Origin: Paraburkholderia sp. UYCP14C
GTDB lineage: Bacteria > Pseudomonadota > Gammaproteobacteria > Burkholderiales > Burkholderiaceae
Length of the DNA: 64,000 bases
Direction: 5' to 3'
NCBI RefSeq assembly: GCF_004197395.1
Contig: NZ_SELS01000002.1
Coordinates: forward strand, 270,649 to 334,648
Under the pieces are notes generated by a model. That model did not search any database, was not told the origin of the DNA, and saw nothing but the letters and a program-made list of their open reading frames with translations. Of the stretch, positions 9,661 to 17,869 are shown piece after piece. Numbering within the stretch: the stretch's first letter is position 1; every line of letters starts with the position of its first letter. The translations under genes and the position numbers were made by a program.

Positions 9661-11181
9661 TTACTGTTCCGACGCGAACGAGAACGGGGCCAGCTTCGCG
9701 ACAGCGCCAGCCTGCACGAGCTTCGTGACCGCCGCGATGTCCGGTGCGAAGTAGTGATCGAGCTCGTAGTGCGGCACGTCCTTGCGCACGAGGTCCATCA
9801 CCTTCTGCAGGCTCGGGCTGGTCTTGTGCGGTGCGCGCAGATCGACGCCCTGGGCCGCGGCCAGCAGTTCGATCGACAGGATGTTCGCGGTGTTGTCGGC
9901 GATATCGCCGAGCTTGCGCGCGGCGAACGTCGCCATCGACACGTGGTCTTCCTGGTTCGCCGACGTGGGCAGCGAATCGACCGAAGCCGGATGCGCGAGC
10001 GTCTTGTTCTCCGACGCGAGCGCGGCAGCCGTGACGTGCGCGATCATGAAGCCGGAGTTCACGCCGCCATCCTTGACGAGGAACGGCGGCAGGCCCGACA
10101 GCGTCGCGTCGATCAGCAGGGCGATGCGACGCTCGGCGAGCGCGCCGATTTCCGACACGGCGAGCGCGAGGTTGTCCGCCGCGAACGCGACCGGCTCGGC
10201 GTGGAAGTTGCCGCCCGACAGCACTTCGCCGGTGTCCGGGAAAATCAGCGGATTGTCGGAGACCGCATTAGCTTCGAGCAGCAGCGTTTCCGCGGCCTGA
10301 CGCATCTGGTCGAGACACGCGCCCATCACCTGCGGCTGGCAGCGCAGGCTGTACGGGTCCTGGACCTTGTCGCAATCGGCGTGCGCCACGTTGATCGCCG
10401 AGCCTTGCAGCAGCGAGCGATAGGCCGCCGCCGCGTCGATCTGGCCTTGATGGCCGCGCAGCTCGTGAATGCGCGCATCGAACGGCTTGACCGAACCCAT
10501 CGCCGCGTCGACCGACAGCGCGCCGGCGACGAGCGCCGTGCGATACAGGTCTTCGATCGCGAACATGTTGTACAGCGCGAGCGCGGTCGAGGCTTGCGTG
10601 CCGTTCAGCAGCGCCAGACCTTCCTTCGCCTGCAGCGTCAGCGGCTTCAGACCGACCAGCGCGAGGCCTTCGGTGGCCGGCATGCGCTCGCCCTTCGCGA
10701 ACACTTCACCGACGCCGAGCAGGGTCGCCGACATATGCGCGAGCGGCGCGAGGTCGCCCGAAGCGCCGACCGAGCCCTTGACCGGGATCACCGGCAGCAC
10801 GTCGGCGTTGAACAGCGTGATCATCGCTTCCATCACTTCGCGGCGGATGCCCGAGTGACCGCGGCCGAGGCTCGACAGCTTCAGCGCCATCAACAGACGC
10901 ACGACCGGGCGCGACATCGGCTCGCCGACGCCGACCGCGTGCGACAGCACCAGATTGCGTTGCAGCAGTTCGAGCTGATCGCGCGGGATGTGCGTGCTGG
11001 CGAGGCGGCCGAAGCCGGTGTTGATACCGTAAGCCGGCTCGCCCTTGGCGGTGATGTCGGCGACGGCCTGCGCGCACGCGTCGATAGCGGCGTGGCTCGC
11101 GGGATCGAGTTGCAAGGTGACCTGCTCACGCGCGATCTGGCGCAGTTGCGGGAGGGTCAGGTAGCCGGGCTTCAGAATCAT
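9661..11181 (-). CDS. hutH: Histidine ammonia-lyase HutH
   Basis: The 506-residue lyase deaminates L-histidine to trans-urocanate, the committed step. The Ala-Ser-Gly triad that cyclises to the MIO electrophile is at residues 140-142 within [16 protein letters not shown]. Other family segments are [12 protein letters not shown] (51-62), [16 protein letters not shown] and the C-terminal [10 protein letters not shown]. It is the first gene of the minus-strand hut operon, so its upstream region (11182 onward) carries the promoter and the HutC-like sites. The hutH-hutC gap is 25 bases. Confidence 0.98.
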   Translation of the reverse strand: MILKPGYLTLPQLRQIAREQVTLQLDPASHAAIDACAQAVADITAKGEPAYGINTGFGRLASTHIPRDQLELLQRNLVLSHAVGVGEPMSRPVVRLLMALKLSSLGRGHSGIRREVMEAMITLFNADVLPVIPVKGSVGASGDLAPLAHMSATLLGVGEVFAKGERMPATEGLALVGLKPLTLQAKEGLALLNGTQASTALALYNMFAIEDLYRTALVAGALSVDAAMGSVKPFDARIHELRGHQGQIDAAAAYRSLLQGSAINVAHADCDKVQDPYSLRCQPQVMGACLDQMRQAAETLLLEANAVSDNPLIFPDTGEVLSGGNFHAEPVAFAADNLALAVSEIGALAERRIALLIDATLSGLPPFLVKDGGVNSGFMIAHVTAAALASENKTLAHPASVDSLPTSANQEDHVSMATFAARKLGDIADNTANILSIELLAAAQGVDLRAPHKTSPSLQKVMDLVRKDVPHYELDHYFAPDIAAVTKLVQAGAVAKLAPFSFASEQ

Positions 11182-11192
11182 GGTTGTCTTCC

Positions 11193-11204
11193 TGTCTATA
11201 CAAG
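11193..11204. promoter_or_regulatory. HutC-like operator 1
   Basis: TGTCTATACAAG lies 12 bases upstream of the hutH start codon. It shares the TGTCTATACA core with the site at 11384. The position would block transcription or early elongation. Confidence 0.6.
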
Positions 11205-11229
11205 TTCAAATAAGTCTAGCTGGCGCGCC

Positions 11230-11241
11230 TTGTATATACAA
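11230..11241. promoter_or_regulatory. HutC-like operator 2 (perfect palindrome)
   Basis: TTGTATATACAA is a perfect 12-bp palindrome about 50 bases upstream of hutH. It matches the CTTGTATATACAAG-like core known for HutC operators in other proteobacteria. Confidence 0.75.
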
Positions 11242-11383
11242 CTTATTTTTCGCGATTTCGTGCCTGGGGATTTCCATTATTCGGCACGTGGTTTGACGAA
11301 AGATCGGCAGGCGTGGCTGGGGGCCGTAGGCGGCGGGTGTGGGACGTATGGGCCGGCGCGGCCGTCGTGGTTTGGCCCATAGT

Positions 11384-11393
11384 TGTCTATACA
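11384..11393. promoter_or_regulatory. HutC-like operator 3
   Basis: TGTCTATACA occurs again about 200 bases upstream of hutH, between hutH and the LysR gene. Two distant copies plus the central palindrome could allow cooperative binding. The rest of 11182-11509 has no gene. Confidence 0.5.
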
Positions 11394-11509
11394 CCTTCGC
11401 GGCGCGGGTCGCCATCTGGGCAAACCCGGCGCGCTCCCGGTGGCGGGAAGCCGGACATGCCGGCTCGACCGATATCTGAGTTATAGGAGAGAAGGCGTGG
11501 CGGCGCGGA

Positions 11510-12433
11510 TCAGAGCCTGACCCTGGCCGCGATGAAATCCAGAAAGCACTGCACGCGCCCCGCGAGCGATGCGCTCTGGTAGTACACCGCATGCACCGGC
11601 TGCCGTTCGTCGACGAGCAGGTTGCCGAGAATCGGCACGAGGCGCTTTTCGCGCACGTCGGCGGCGCTCATGAAGTCGGCCAGACAGGCGATGCCCCAGC
11701 CGGACAGCGCCAGTTGCCGCAGGGTTTCGCCGCTCGACGCGGTGATCGACGGTTCGATTTTCAGCAGCGCGGCTTCGTCCCGTGGCCCGTTGGCGCGCCT
11801 GGTTCCCCTGCCCCCTTCTCTGAGCGGCCAGCGATTTAGATGCTCCGGCGCCGTAAAGCCGATCAGCCGATGCGCGCGCAACGCATCGAGCGTGGTCGGC
11901 TCGCCGTGCTCGGCCAGATACGCCGGGCTCGCGAGCACGCGCAGCCGGCTCTCACCGAGCGCGCGCGCATGCAGCGTCGAATCCTGCAGCGCGCCGATGC
12001 GAATCGCGATGTCGACCTTCTGTTCGAGCAGGTCGACGATCCGCTCGCTGCTGGTCAGTTCGAGCCGGATCTCCGGATACAGCGCCGAAAACGCGGTCAT
12101 ATGCGGCGCCACGCAATGCAGCATGAACGGCGACGCCGCGTCGACGCGCAAGCGTCCCGACGGCCGCTCGCGGCCGCGCGCGACCGACTCCTCGGCCTCT
12201 TCGAGCGCGTCGAGAATCGCGCGGGCGCGCCGCAGGAACGCGTCGCCCTCTTCGGTCAGATGCAGACGCCGGGTCGTGCGGCGCACCAGCGCGGTGTCGA
12301 GCTTCTGCTCCAGACGCGTGAGCGCGCGGCTCACGCCGGACACGGTCTGCCCCAGCTTCTCGGCCGCCGCCGTGATCGAACCGCTGTCGATCACGGTGAC
12401 GAACACCAGCAATTCGTCGGTGGAGGTTTTCAT
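11510..12433 (-). CDS. LysR-family transcriptional regulator
   Basis: The 307-residue protein has the N-terminal LysR helix-turn-helix (DELLVFVTVIDSGSITAAAEKLGQTVSGVSRALTRLEQKL, residues 6-45) and a periplasmic-binding-like effector domain with RLRVLASPAYLAEHGEP and GFTAPEHLNRWPL. It resembles the large group of LysR regulators that control an adjacent, divergently transcribed oxidoreductase. Its divergent neighbour here is an NAD-dependent epimerase-like gene starting at 12655, the most likely target. Two TTGATTTGA direct repeats just upstream (near 12435 and 12451) may be part of its binding region. Confidence 0.88.
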   Translation of the reverse strand: MKTSTDELLVFVTVIDSGSITAAAEKLGQTVSGVSRALTRLEQKLDTALVRRTTRRLHLTEEGDAFLRRARAILDALEEAEESVARGRERPSGRLRVDAASPFMLHCVAPHMTAFSALYPEIRLELTSSERIVDLLEQKVDIAIRIGALQDSTLHARALGESRLRVLASPAYLAEHGEPTTLDALRAHRLIGFTAPEHLNRWPLREGGRGTRRANGPRDEAALLKIEPSITASSGETLRQLALSGWGIACLADFMSAADVREKRLVPILGNLLVDERQPVHAVYYQSASLAGRVQCFLDFIAARVRL

Positions 12434-12508
12434 TGTTGATTTGAAGTCAAGATTGATTTGAGACTAACACGCTTTTTGCGAGAATCCGCGCGAGCGATAC
12501 TGCATGCC

Positions 12509-12608
12509 TGTCGACCGGAGTTGGCGCTTTAGCTGTCGACCGGTGTTGGCGCTTTAGCGCCTACTTCGGTCCCATGCAAAGCTCCTACTCCGGTCCCATG
12601 CAAAGCTC
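12509..12608. repeat. Composite tandem repeat / hairpin (REP-like intergenic element)
   Basis: A 25-bp unit containing GTTGGCGCTTTAGC is repeated head to tail at 12509-12533 and 12534-12558 with one mismatch. It is followed by a second, different 24-bp unit containing CGGTCCCATGCAAAG at 12561-12584 and 12585-12608, again with one mismatch. The end of the first array can fold onto the start of the second: GACCGGTGTTGGCGC pairs imperfectly with GCGCCTACTTCGGTC around a TTTA loop. It lies in the leader of the epimerase gene. The build suggests a mobile intergenic repeat. Confidence 0.75.
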
Positions 12609-12654
12609 TTGCATGCAAGAGATTGCGGTCATGCAATTCCCTCAGGAGAACGTC

Positions 12655-13569
12655 TTGAAGATTTTCGTTACTGGCGCAAGCGGTTTTATCGGCGGCTCGA
12701 TCGCGGCGCATCTGGCGCGCGCCGGCCATCAGGTGCGCGGGCTGATCCGCAAGCCCGAACACAGCGCCGAGTTGCAACGCCTGGGCATCGAGCCGGTGTC
12801 CGGCACGCTCGACGACCGCGCATTGCTGATCGCCGAGGCGCAAGCGGCCGACGCCGTCATCAACGCCGCGAGCAGCGATCACGAAGGCGCGGTGCGCGCG
12901 CTGATCGACGGACTCGCGGGTTCGGGCAAGGTGTTGCTGCACACGAGCGGGTCGAGCATCGTCGGTGATGCGTCGGGCGGCGAAGCGGGTGAAGCGCGCA
13001 TCTATCACGAAGACGCGCTGCCCACCCCAACCGCCGACAAGGCCGCGCGCGTCGCGATCGATCAGCTGGTGCTCGACGCCGCGCAACGCGGCGTGCGCTC
13101 GGCCGTGCTGTGCAACACGCTGATCTACGGTCACGGCGCGGTGGCCGGCAGCGCGAGCGTGCAGTTGCCGCGACTGGTGCGCCAGGCGCAGAAAAGCGGC
13201 GTGGTGCGTCATGTGGGCAGCGGCGGCAACATCTGGTCGAACGTGCATATCGACGACGTCGCCGAGCTGTATCGGCTCGCGCTCGATAAAACCCCTGCCG
13301 GCACGTTCTATTTCGTCGAAAGCGGCGAAGCGTCGTTTCGCGACATGAGCGCCGCGATCGCGCGCGCGATGAAACTCGACACGCCGCAGGACTGGCCGCT
13401 CGAAGACGCGAAACAGGAATGGGGCTACGAAATGGCCTCTTACGGTCTCGGCTCGAACAGCCGCGTGCGCGGCGAACGCGCGCGCAAGTTGCTTGGCTGG
13501 CAACCGCGGCGCACGTCGGTGATCGAATGGATCGAACGCGACATGATGGTGCCGCAAAGCGCCGTCTGA
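12655..13569 (+). CDS. NAD-dependent epimerase/dehydratase family protein
   Basis: The 304-residue protein opens with the extended-SDR Rossmann motif KIFVTGASGFIGG, followed by RGLIRKPE and a conserved VINAASSDHEGAV. Homologous proteins are NAD(P)-dependent sugar epimerases or reductases; the substrate cannot be read from sequence. The frame runs further upstream across the repeat element. However, a good ribosome-binding site (CAGGAGA, 12642-12648) lies correctly placed before a TTG codon at 12655, immediately ahead of KIFVTGASG, so I take TTG as the start. It is divergent from a LysR gene, which probably regulates it. Confidence 0.85.
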   Translation: MKIFVTGASGFIGGSIAAHLARAGHQVRGLIRKPEHSAELQRLGIEPVSGTLDDRALLIAEAQAADAVINAASSDHEGAVRALIDGLAGSGKVLLHTSGSSIVGDASGGEAGEARIYHEDALPTPTADKAARVAIDQLVLDAAQRGVRSAVLCNTLIYGHGAVAGSASVQLPRLVRQAQKSGVVRHVGSGGNIWSNVHIDDVAELYRLALDKTPAGTFYFVESGEASFRDMSAAIARAMKLDTPQDWPLEDAKQEWGYEMASYGLGSNSRVRGERARKLLGWQPRRTSVIEWIERDMMVPQSAV

Positions 13570-13700
13570 CGCGGCTTTGCGCGCCGCGCGCCGTAAGCTG
13601 TGTAAGCGCGGGCGTTGCGAATCCGTAAGCTCTCTTCGATAAAATGATATCGACCCGACGGTGCGATTCGCACCGTCGCACATGAGCCCGGATTCGACCG

Positions 13701-13883
13701 ATGACCCTCGCGCTGAACTTCTACTGGCTGACGAACTTCCTCGCGATTCTGTTCGTCGTCGCCTGTCTGTACGACACGCGCTACGACGAATATGGCGTAT
13801 TGACGCTCTCCGCTGCGGCGATGAGTCTGATCGTGATGGCGATCGAGGTGTTTCTCAAGCCCGCCTTCGAAATGGCGCTATAG
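13701..13883 (+). CDS. Small two-helix membrane protein
   Basis: The 60-residue protein (MTLALNFYWLTNFLAILFVV...) has two hydrophobic segments, at about residues 8-23 and 34-53. A polar DTRYDEYG turn separates them, as in a small inner-membrane hairpin. No family is recognised. The ATG lies 131 bases after the epimerase gene; the Shine-Dalgarno is weak. The clear amphipathic pattern and native codon use argue that it is real. Confidence 0.55.
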   Translation: MTLALNFYWLTNFLAILFVVACLYDTRYDEYGVLTLSAAAMSLIVMAIEVFLKPAFEMAL

Positions 13884-13985
13884 CGCGCTCGCGCGGCCGC
13901 TCATGCGGTACAGAGGCGGCGCGCCTGCCAGTGCGGCGCGCGCCCCTCGCTCTCTTCACTCTGTTCAACTACCCGCCTCACCACT

Positions 13986-14732
13986 TCACACCGTGTACGA
14001 TCCGCACGCCGGGCAAGCGCCGCGCGCGTGGTCGTCATAGCGGTCGTGAAGCCTGACCCAGTCGGTCAGATTGCTCTCCTCATTGCGGCCTTTCGGCGCG
14101 ATATCCAGCAGCGCGTAGGTGTTCACGAAGCGCTCGTCGCCGCGCCCGTAGCACGAGTACGTGTGGTACACGTCGCCGTTCTGGTCCTTGTAGAACACGC
14201 TGTGGCCATGCTGTTCGTCGATGCCGACGTCCTGCTCGGTGAAGTTGTAGAACGCCTTTTTGCTCGCCAGCTGTTCGGGTGTGAACGACACGTGGTAGTC
14301 GAAATTGAAATCGCTGCCGCTCGACGACACCCACGGAAAGGTCCATCCCATGCGCCGTTTGAACGCGTCGATCTTGTCGATCGGCGCGTGGGACACCGTC
14401 ACATAGCTGACGTCGTGATGGACCAGGTGCGTGAGAATGCCGGTCATATGATCCGACAGGAACGAGCAGCCGACACACCCCTCCTCCCAGTCCGGGCCCA
14501 GCATGAAGTGATAGACGATCAGCTGGCTGCGGCCGTCGAACAGCTCCGCGAGCGTCTTGCGGCCTTCCGGCGTATCGAACGTATAAAGCTTGTCGACCTT
14601 GACCCACGGCAATTCGCGACGCTTGCGCGCGAGTTCGTCGCCGGCGCGCATATGCGCTTTTTCGTCGGCGAGCAGCGCGCGGCTCGCGGCGAGCCACTCT
14701 TCCCGGCTGCCGATGTGATGTTGCGGTTCCAT
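13986..14732 (-). CDS. DUF899 (thioredoxin-like) family protein
   Basis: The 248-residue protein matches the DUF899 family along its length: EEWLAASRALLADEKAHMRAGDELARKRRELPWVKVDK at the N-terminus, FDGRSQLIVYHFMLGP, then EEGCVGCSFLSDH with two Cys spaced CVGC. It ends with DVYHTYSCYGRGDE and the C-terminal CPACG. The fold is predicted thioredoxin-like, and the CVGC could be redox active or metal binding; the biological role is unknown. It is monocistronic. A perfect 7-bp inverted repeat is centred 40 bases upstream of the ATG, pointing to regulation by a dimeric repressor or MerR-type factor. Confidence 0.9.
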   Translation of the reverse strand: MEPQHHIGSREEWLAASRALLADEKAHMRAGDELARKRRELPWVKVDKLYTFDTPEGRKTLAELFDGRSQLIVYHFMLGPDWEEGCVGCSFLSDHMTGILTHLVHHDVSYVTVSHAPIDKIDAFKRRMGWTFPWVSSSGSDFNFDYHVSFTPEQLASKKAFYNFTEQDVGIDEQHGHSVFYKDQNGDVYHTYSCYGRGDERFVNTYALLDIAPKGRNEESNLTDWVRLHDRYDDHARGACPACGSYTV

Positions 14733-14764
14733 CTGCGTCTCCTTTCCTGCGGATGCAGGACTTG

Positions 14765-14780
14765 ACCATAAGGTTATGGT
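14765..14780. promoter_or_regulatory. Inverted repeat, likely regulator-binding site
   Basis: ACCATAA-GG-TTATGGT is a perfect 7-bp dyad upstream of the DUF899 gene. On the + strand it overlaps a TTGACC and is followed by TTTAG, an arrangement reminiscent of MerR/SoxR-type promoters. No such regulator gene lies next to it. Confidence 0.5.
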
Positions 14781-14940
14781 TTAGAAACGCTGGCGCGAAA
14801 GTCAAGGACAGGTGGGCGCTTTCGTGAAACGTGCCGATCGCGCGCAAAGCGCGTGGCTAAAAAAAGATACGCGGCACACCGCGGATCGATCCGCGACGCG
14901 CCGCGTCAAGGTGGAGACCAACGACTACCCGCAACGAAAC

Positions 14941-16338
14941 TCAGATCGCCCAGCCGCCGACATAAAAGCCGACCAGCACCACCGCGATCGCCACGGTGCC
15001 CACATTGAGCTTGCGATACTCGCCGCTGACCACGCGGCCGATCACGAGCGTCGCGAAGCCAAGCATGATGCCGGTCACGATGTTCGCGGTCAGCACGATG
15101 AACACCGCGCACACGAGCCCCGCCATCGAGTCGACCATGTCGTCCATATGCAGCTTGCTGACGTTCGACAGCATCAGCAGCCCCACGTACATCAGCGCGG
15201 GCGCGGTCGCATACGAAGGCACCAGCGCGGCGAGCGGCGAGAAGAACATCACGACCAGAAACAGCAGACCGACGACCGCCGCCGCCATCCCCGTCTTCGC
15301 GCCGGCCGCGACGCCGACCGTCGACTCGATATAGGCAGCCGCCGGCGCGCCGCCGAGCAGGCCCGAGAAGATCGAGCTCAGCGAATCGGCGGTCAGCGCA
15401 CGGCCGCCGTTGATGATGCGACCGTTCTCATCGAGTTGCCCGGCCTGGCCGGCGACCGCGCGGATCGTGCCGGTCGCGTCGAACACGGCGGTCATCACGA
15501 GTGCGAGCACGCTCGGCAGCACCGCCATCGACAGCGCGCCCTTCACGTCCATCGCGCCGATCAGCGACGCATGACCCGGCGCGCTCAGCGAAGGCACCGC
15601 GAACACGCCGTGAAACGCCACGGCCGGATCGATCGCGAGGGCGATCGCCGAGATCGCGACGATCACGATCAGGATCGAGCCCGGCACACGGCGCCGCACG
15701 AGCCCGAAGATCGCCGCGAGACCCGCGACCGACATCAGCGCCGGCAATGCCGTGATATTGCCGAGCGACACCGGCAAGCCCGCACCCGGATTCTTGACGA
15801 CGAGGCCGACGTCGTTGGCGGCGATCAGCAGCAGGAACAGGCCGATGCCGATCCCGGTGCCGTGCGCGATGCCGGTCGGCAGATTGCGCAGGATCCACGA
15901 GCGCACGCCGGTCACCGAAATCGCGGTGAACACGACGCCCATCAGGAACACCGCGCCGAGCGCGACGGTCGGATGCAGGCCCTTGCCGAGCACGAGGCCG
16001 AACGCGGTGAACGCGGTCAGCGAGATCGCGCAGCCGATCGCGATCGGCAGACGCGCCCACACGCCCATCAGCAGCGAGCCGAACGCGGTGGTCAGACACA
16101 CGGCGACGAACACCGCGCTGGTATCGAAGCCCGCCTTGCCGAACATGCCCGGCACGACGAACACGGAATAGACCATCGCGAGGAAGGTCGTGATGCCCGC
16201 GACGATCTCCTGGCGCTGCGTGCTGCCGCGCGCGGAAATGTCGAAGTAGCGGTCGAGAAAGCCCTTACCGGGTAGCGATTCAGTGTCGAACGATTCGCTC
16301 GCGACGTCGGAATTCGCGAGGGCCTGGGGTTCCATCAT
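14941..16338 (-). CDS. NCS2-family purine permease (guanine/hypoxanthine type)
   Basis: The 465-residue, multi-spanning protein fits the AzgA-like branch of the NCS2 nucleobase:cation symporters. These have 14 predicted membrane segments. Evidence: the N-terminal [31 protein letters not shown], the inner signature [21 protein letters not shown], the conserved [15 protein letters not shown] in segment 8, and [37 protein letters not shown]. These residues belong to the substrate site of the family. It imports guanine, hypoxanthine or adenine; I cannot tell which. It stands alone, with a long leader carrying a stable hairpin. Confidence 0.92.
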   Translation of the reverse strand: MMEPQALANSDVASESFDTESLPGKGFLDRYFDISARGSTQRQEIVAGITTFLAMVYSVFVVPGMFGKAGFDTSAVFVAVCLTTAFGSLLMGVWARLPIAIGCAISLTAFTAFGLVLGKGLHPTVALGAVFLMGVVFTAISVTGVRSWILRNLPTGIAHGTGIGIGLFLLLIAANDVGLVVKNPGAGLPVSLGNITALPALMSVAGLAAIFGLVRRRVPGSILIVIVAISAIALAIDPAVAFHGVFAVPSLSAPGHASLIGAMDVKGALSMAVLPSVLALVMTAVFDATGTIRAVAGQAGQLDENGRIINGGRALTADSLSSIFSGLLGGAPAAAYIESTVGVAAGAKTGMAAAVVGLLFLVVMFFSPLAALVPSYATAPALMYVGLLMLSNVSKLHMDDMVDSMAGLVCAVFIVLTANIVTGIMLGFATLVIGRVVSGEYRKLNVGTVAIAVVLVGFYVGGWAI

Positions 16339-16780
16339 GATGAGTGCCTCCTTTATCAGCTTGCTGAAACGGCCGCTATCGCGGCCGTCATCAGGGTTCG
16401 TCTCGTGGATTTGTTGGTGTGGGTAACGCTTTTCTGAGTCGAAATGTAGGTGAAGAGAACTATGTGTCCAATCGCATGAATGGCATGCCGGACATGTCGC
16501 GCGACTTATAACTTTTACGCGACGGCCGCTCGCGCGAGCGCTGCGCGCGTTTACACCTACGGCATTCGAGCGGCCGCAAGACGCGCCGAACTCGCTTCGG
16601 CGCTGGCATGCCAGGCACGCGGCGTGCAGCGCAATCCCGCCAGAGCATCGGCGAAACCGCCTTCCACGAAGCCCGCGAAAGCCTGTCCGCGCGGCCGCGC
16701 GGGTTAAACTCTGGGCCGTACCCCATCTAACCGCGGCGGCTCAACGCGCCCGTCCGCACCTGCTCGTGGAGTTTTTCCTG
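16339..16780. other. Intergenic region with a hairpin at 16369-16388
   Basis: The permease leader (minus strand) holds a perfect 8-bp stem ACGGCCGC-TATC-GCGGCCGT at 16369-16388. It has no T-run and may be an RNA leader structure. Nothing else coding is seen up to the lipoprotein gene. Confidence 0.5.
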
Positions 16781-17869
16781 ATGACTGGCGGTTTTCCGCG
16801 CCCCGCCCGGCGCCTGCCGATTGTCCCGCTTGGACCGCTTGGACCGCTTGGATCGCTTCGCCCGCTCGATTCGCCTGATTCGCTCGCTGTGCTTCGACTG
16901 TTGCGCTGGCTGTGCACCGTGGCCGCGCTGTTCGCGCTCGCCGCGCTGTCCGGTTGCAGCAGCCTGCTGTGGGGTACGCAGCAGGCGCCGATCGTCGACG
17001 CGACGGTGATGCCGGTCGAGCCGGCGAGCGCGCCGGTCGCCGCGTCCGCGCCGGAACCGGTCGAGACCGAGGCGAACACGGGGCCCGAGGAGCCGAAGAA
17101 ACCGAAGAAGCCGGTCGTGAAGCCGCACAAGGTCGAGCCGCCGCCGCCCGTCGTCGCGCCGGCCCCGCCGCCGCCCCCGCCGCCGCCGCCGCTGATCGTG
17201 CTGCGCACGATCGAGCGCAGCGACGCGCACACGCTGCTCGACAGCCAGGTGCAGAAGCCCGACGGCAAGGTGGTCGGCCGCGCGATCGACATGACCGCCG
17301 ATGCGGCCGGCAAGCCGCGCGAGATGATCGTCAATCTGCAGGGCTTCCTCGGCGTCGGCGACCGCAAGGTGAACTTCCCGTGGGGCGCGTTCCATTTCAC
17401 GCCGTCCGCGAAGGGCGCGCCGATCACGCTGAACGCGGCGGCAGTGCCGGCCGGCGCGAACAAATCGAACGCGCTGGAACTGCCGCTGCTCGATGCGACC
17501 GTCGAGCGCGCGAACGGCGCCAAGGTGGGCCGCGTGGTCGACGTGCTGATCGACGGCAACGCGCAGCCGCAAGCGGTCGTGCTCGACGTCAGCGGCATGG
17601 TCAGCACCGACCGGCGCACGATCGCCGCGAACTGGTCGGCGCTGCGCTTCGTCACGCGCGACAAGGAACTGCATCCGCAGATCGATCTGAGCGACGCGCA
17701 GATCAACGCGACGCCACCTTACGCGAGCGACAAGCCGATCCGCGCGGTGTCGCCGGCGCCGCCGCCTGCTCCCGCTCCCGCTCCCGCTGCGAGCGCCGCG
17801 CCTGCCGCCTCGGCGCCGCCGACGGCGTCGACCGCCGTCGCGGTTTCCAACGCACGGGCGGTCCGATGA
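16781..17869 (+). CDS. PRC-barrel domain lipoprotein
   Basis: A lipoprotein signal (LRLLRWLCTVAALFALAALSGC, lipobox LSGC) is followed by a Pro/Lys-rich linker with a nine-proline run. Two PRC-barrel-like repeats come next: LLDSQVQKPDGKVVGRAIDMTADAAGKPREMIVN and LLDATVERANGAKVGRVVDVLIDGNAQPQAVVLDVSG. A Pro/Ala-rich tail ends it. PRC barrels often act as protein or RNA interaction modules; here the protein would sit in the envelope. The start is uncertain. ATG 16781 has a good GGAG site but adds about 36 residues made of a 9-nt repeat (PLGPLGPLG). GTG 16889 would begin directly at the signal peptide. The stop overlaps the next ATG (ATGA). Confidence 0.8.
   Translation: MTGGFPRPARRLPIVPLGPLGPLGSLRPLDSPDSLAVLRLLRWLCTVAALFALAALSGCSSLLWGTQQAPIVDATVMPVEPASAPVAASAPEPVETEANTGPEEPKKPKKPVVKPHKVEPPPPVVAPAPPPPPPPPPLIVLRTIERSDAHTLLDSQVQKPDGKVVGRAIDMTADAAGKPREMIVNLQGFLGVGDRKVNFPWGAFHFTPSAKGAPITLNAAAVPAGANKSNALELPLLDATVERANGAKVGRVVDVLIDGNAQPQAVVLDVSGMVSTDRRTIAANWSALRFVTRDKELHPQIDLSDAQINATPPYASDKPIRAVSPAPPPAPAPAPAASAAPAASAPPTASTAVAVSNARAVR
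16826..16888 (+). repeat. 9-nt minisatellite CCGCTTGGA, degenerating
   Basis: Three exact CCGCTTGGA units (16826-16852) are followed by four increasingly diverged 9-mers up to 16888, directly before a possible GTG start of the lipoprotein. In the longer reading frame they encode a P-L-G-type repeat. Confidence 0.8.

Noticed and set aside
11206-11592. 128-codon frame in the hutH upstream region
   Set aside because: It overlaps the HutC-like operators and the LysR gene and has no plausible protein features.
16912-17865. N-terminal extension of the MFS transporter through the lipoprotein gene
   Set aside because: Arg/Ala-rich out-of-frame reading of the lipoprotein; ATG 17866 with ATGA overlap is a better start.
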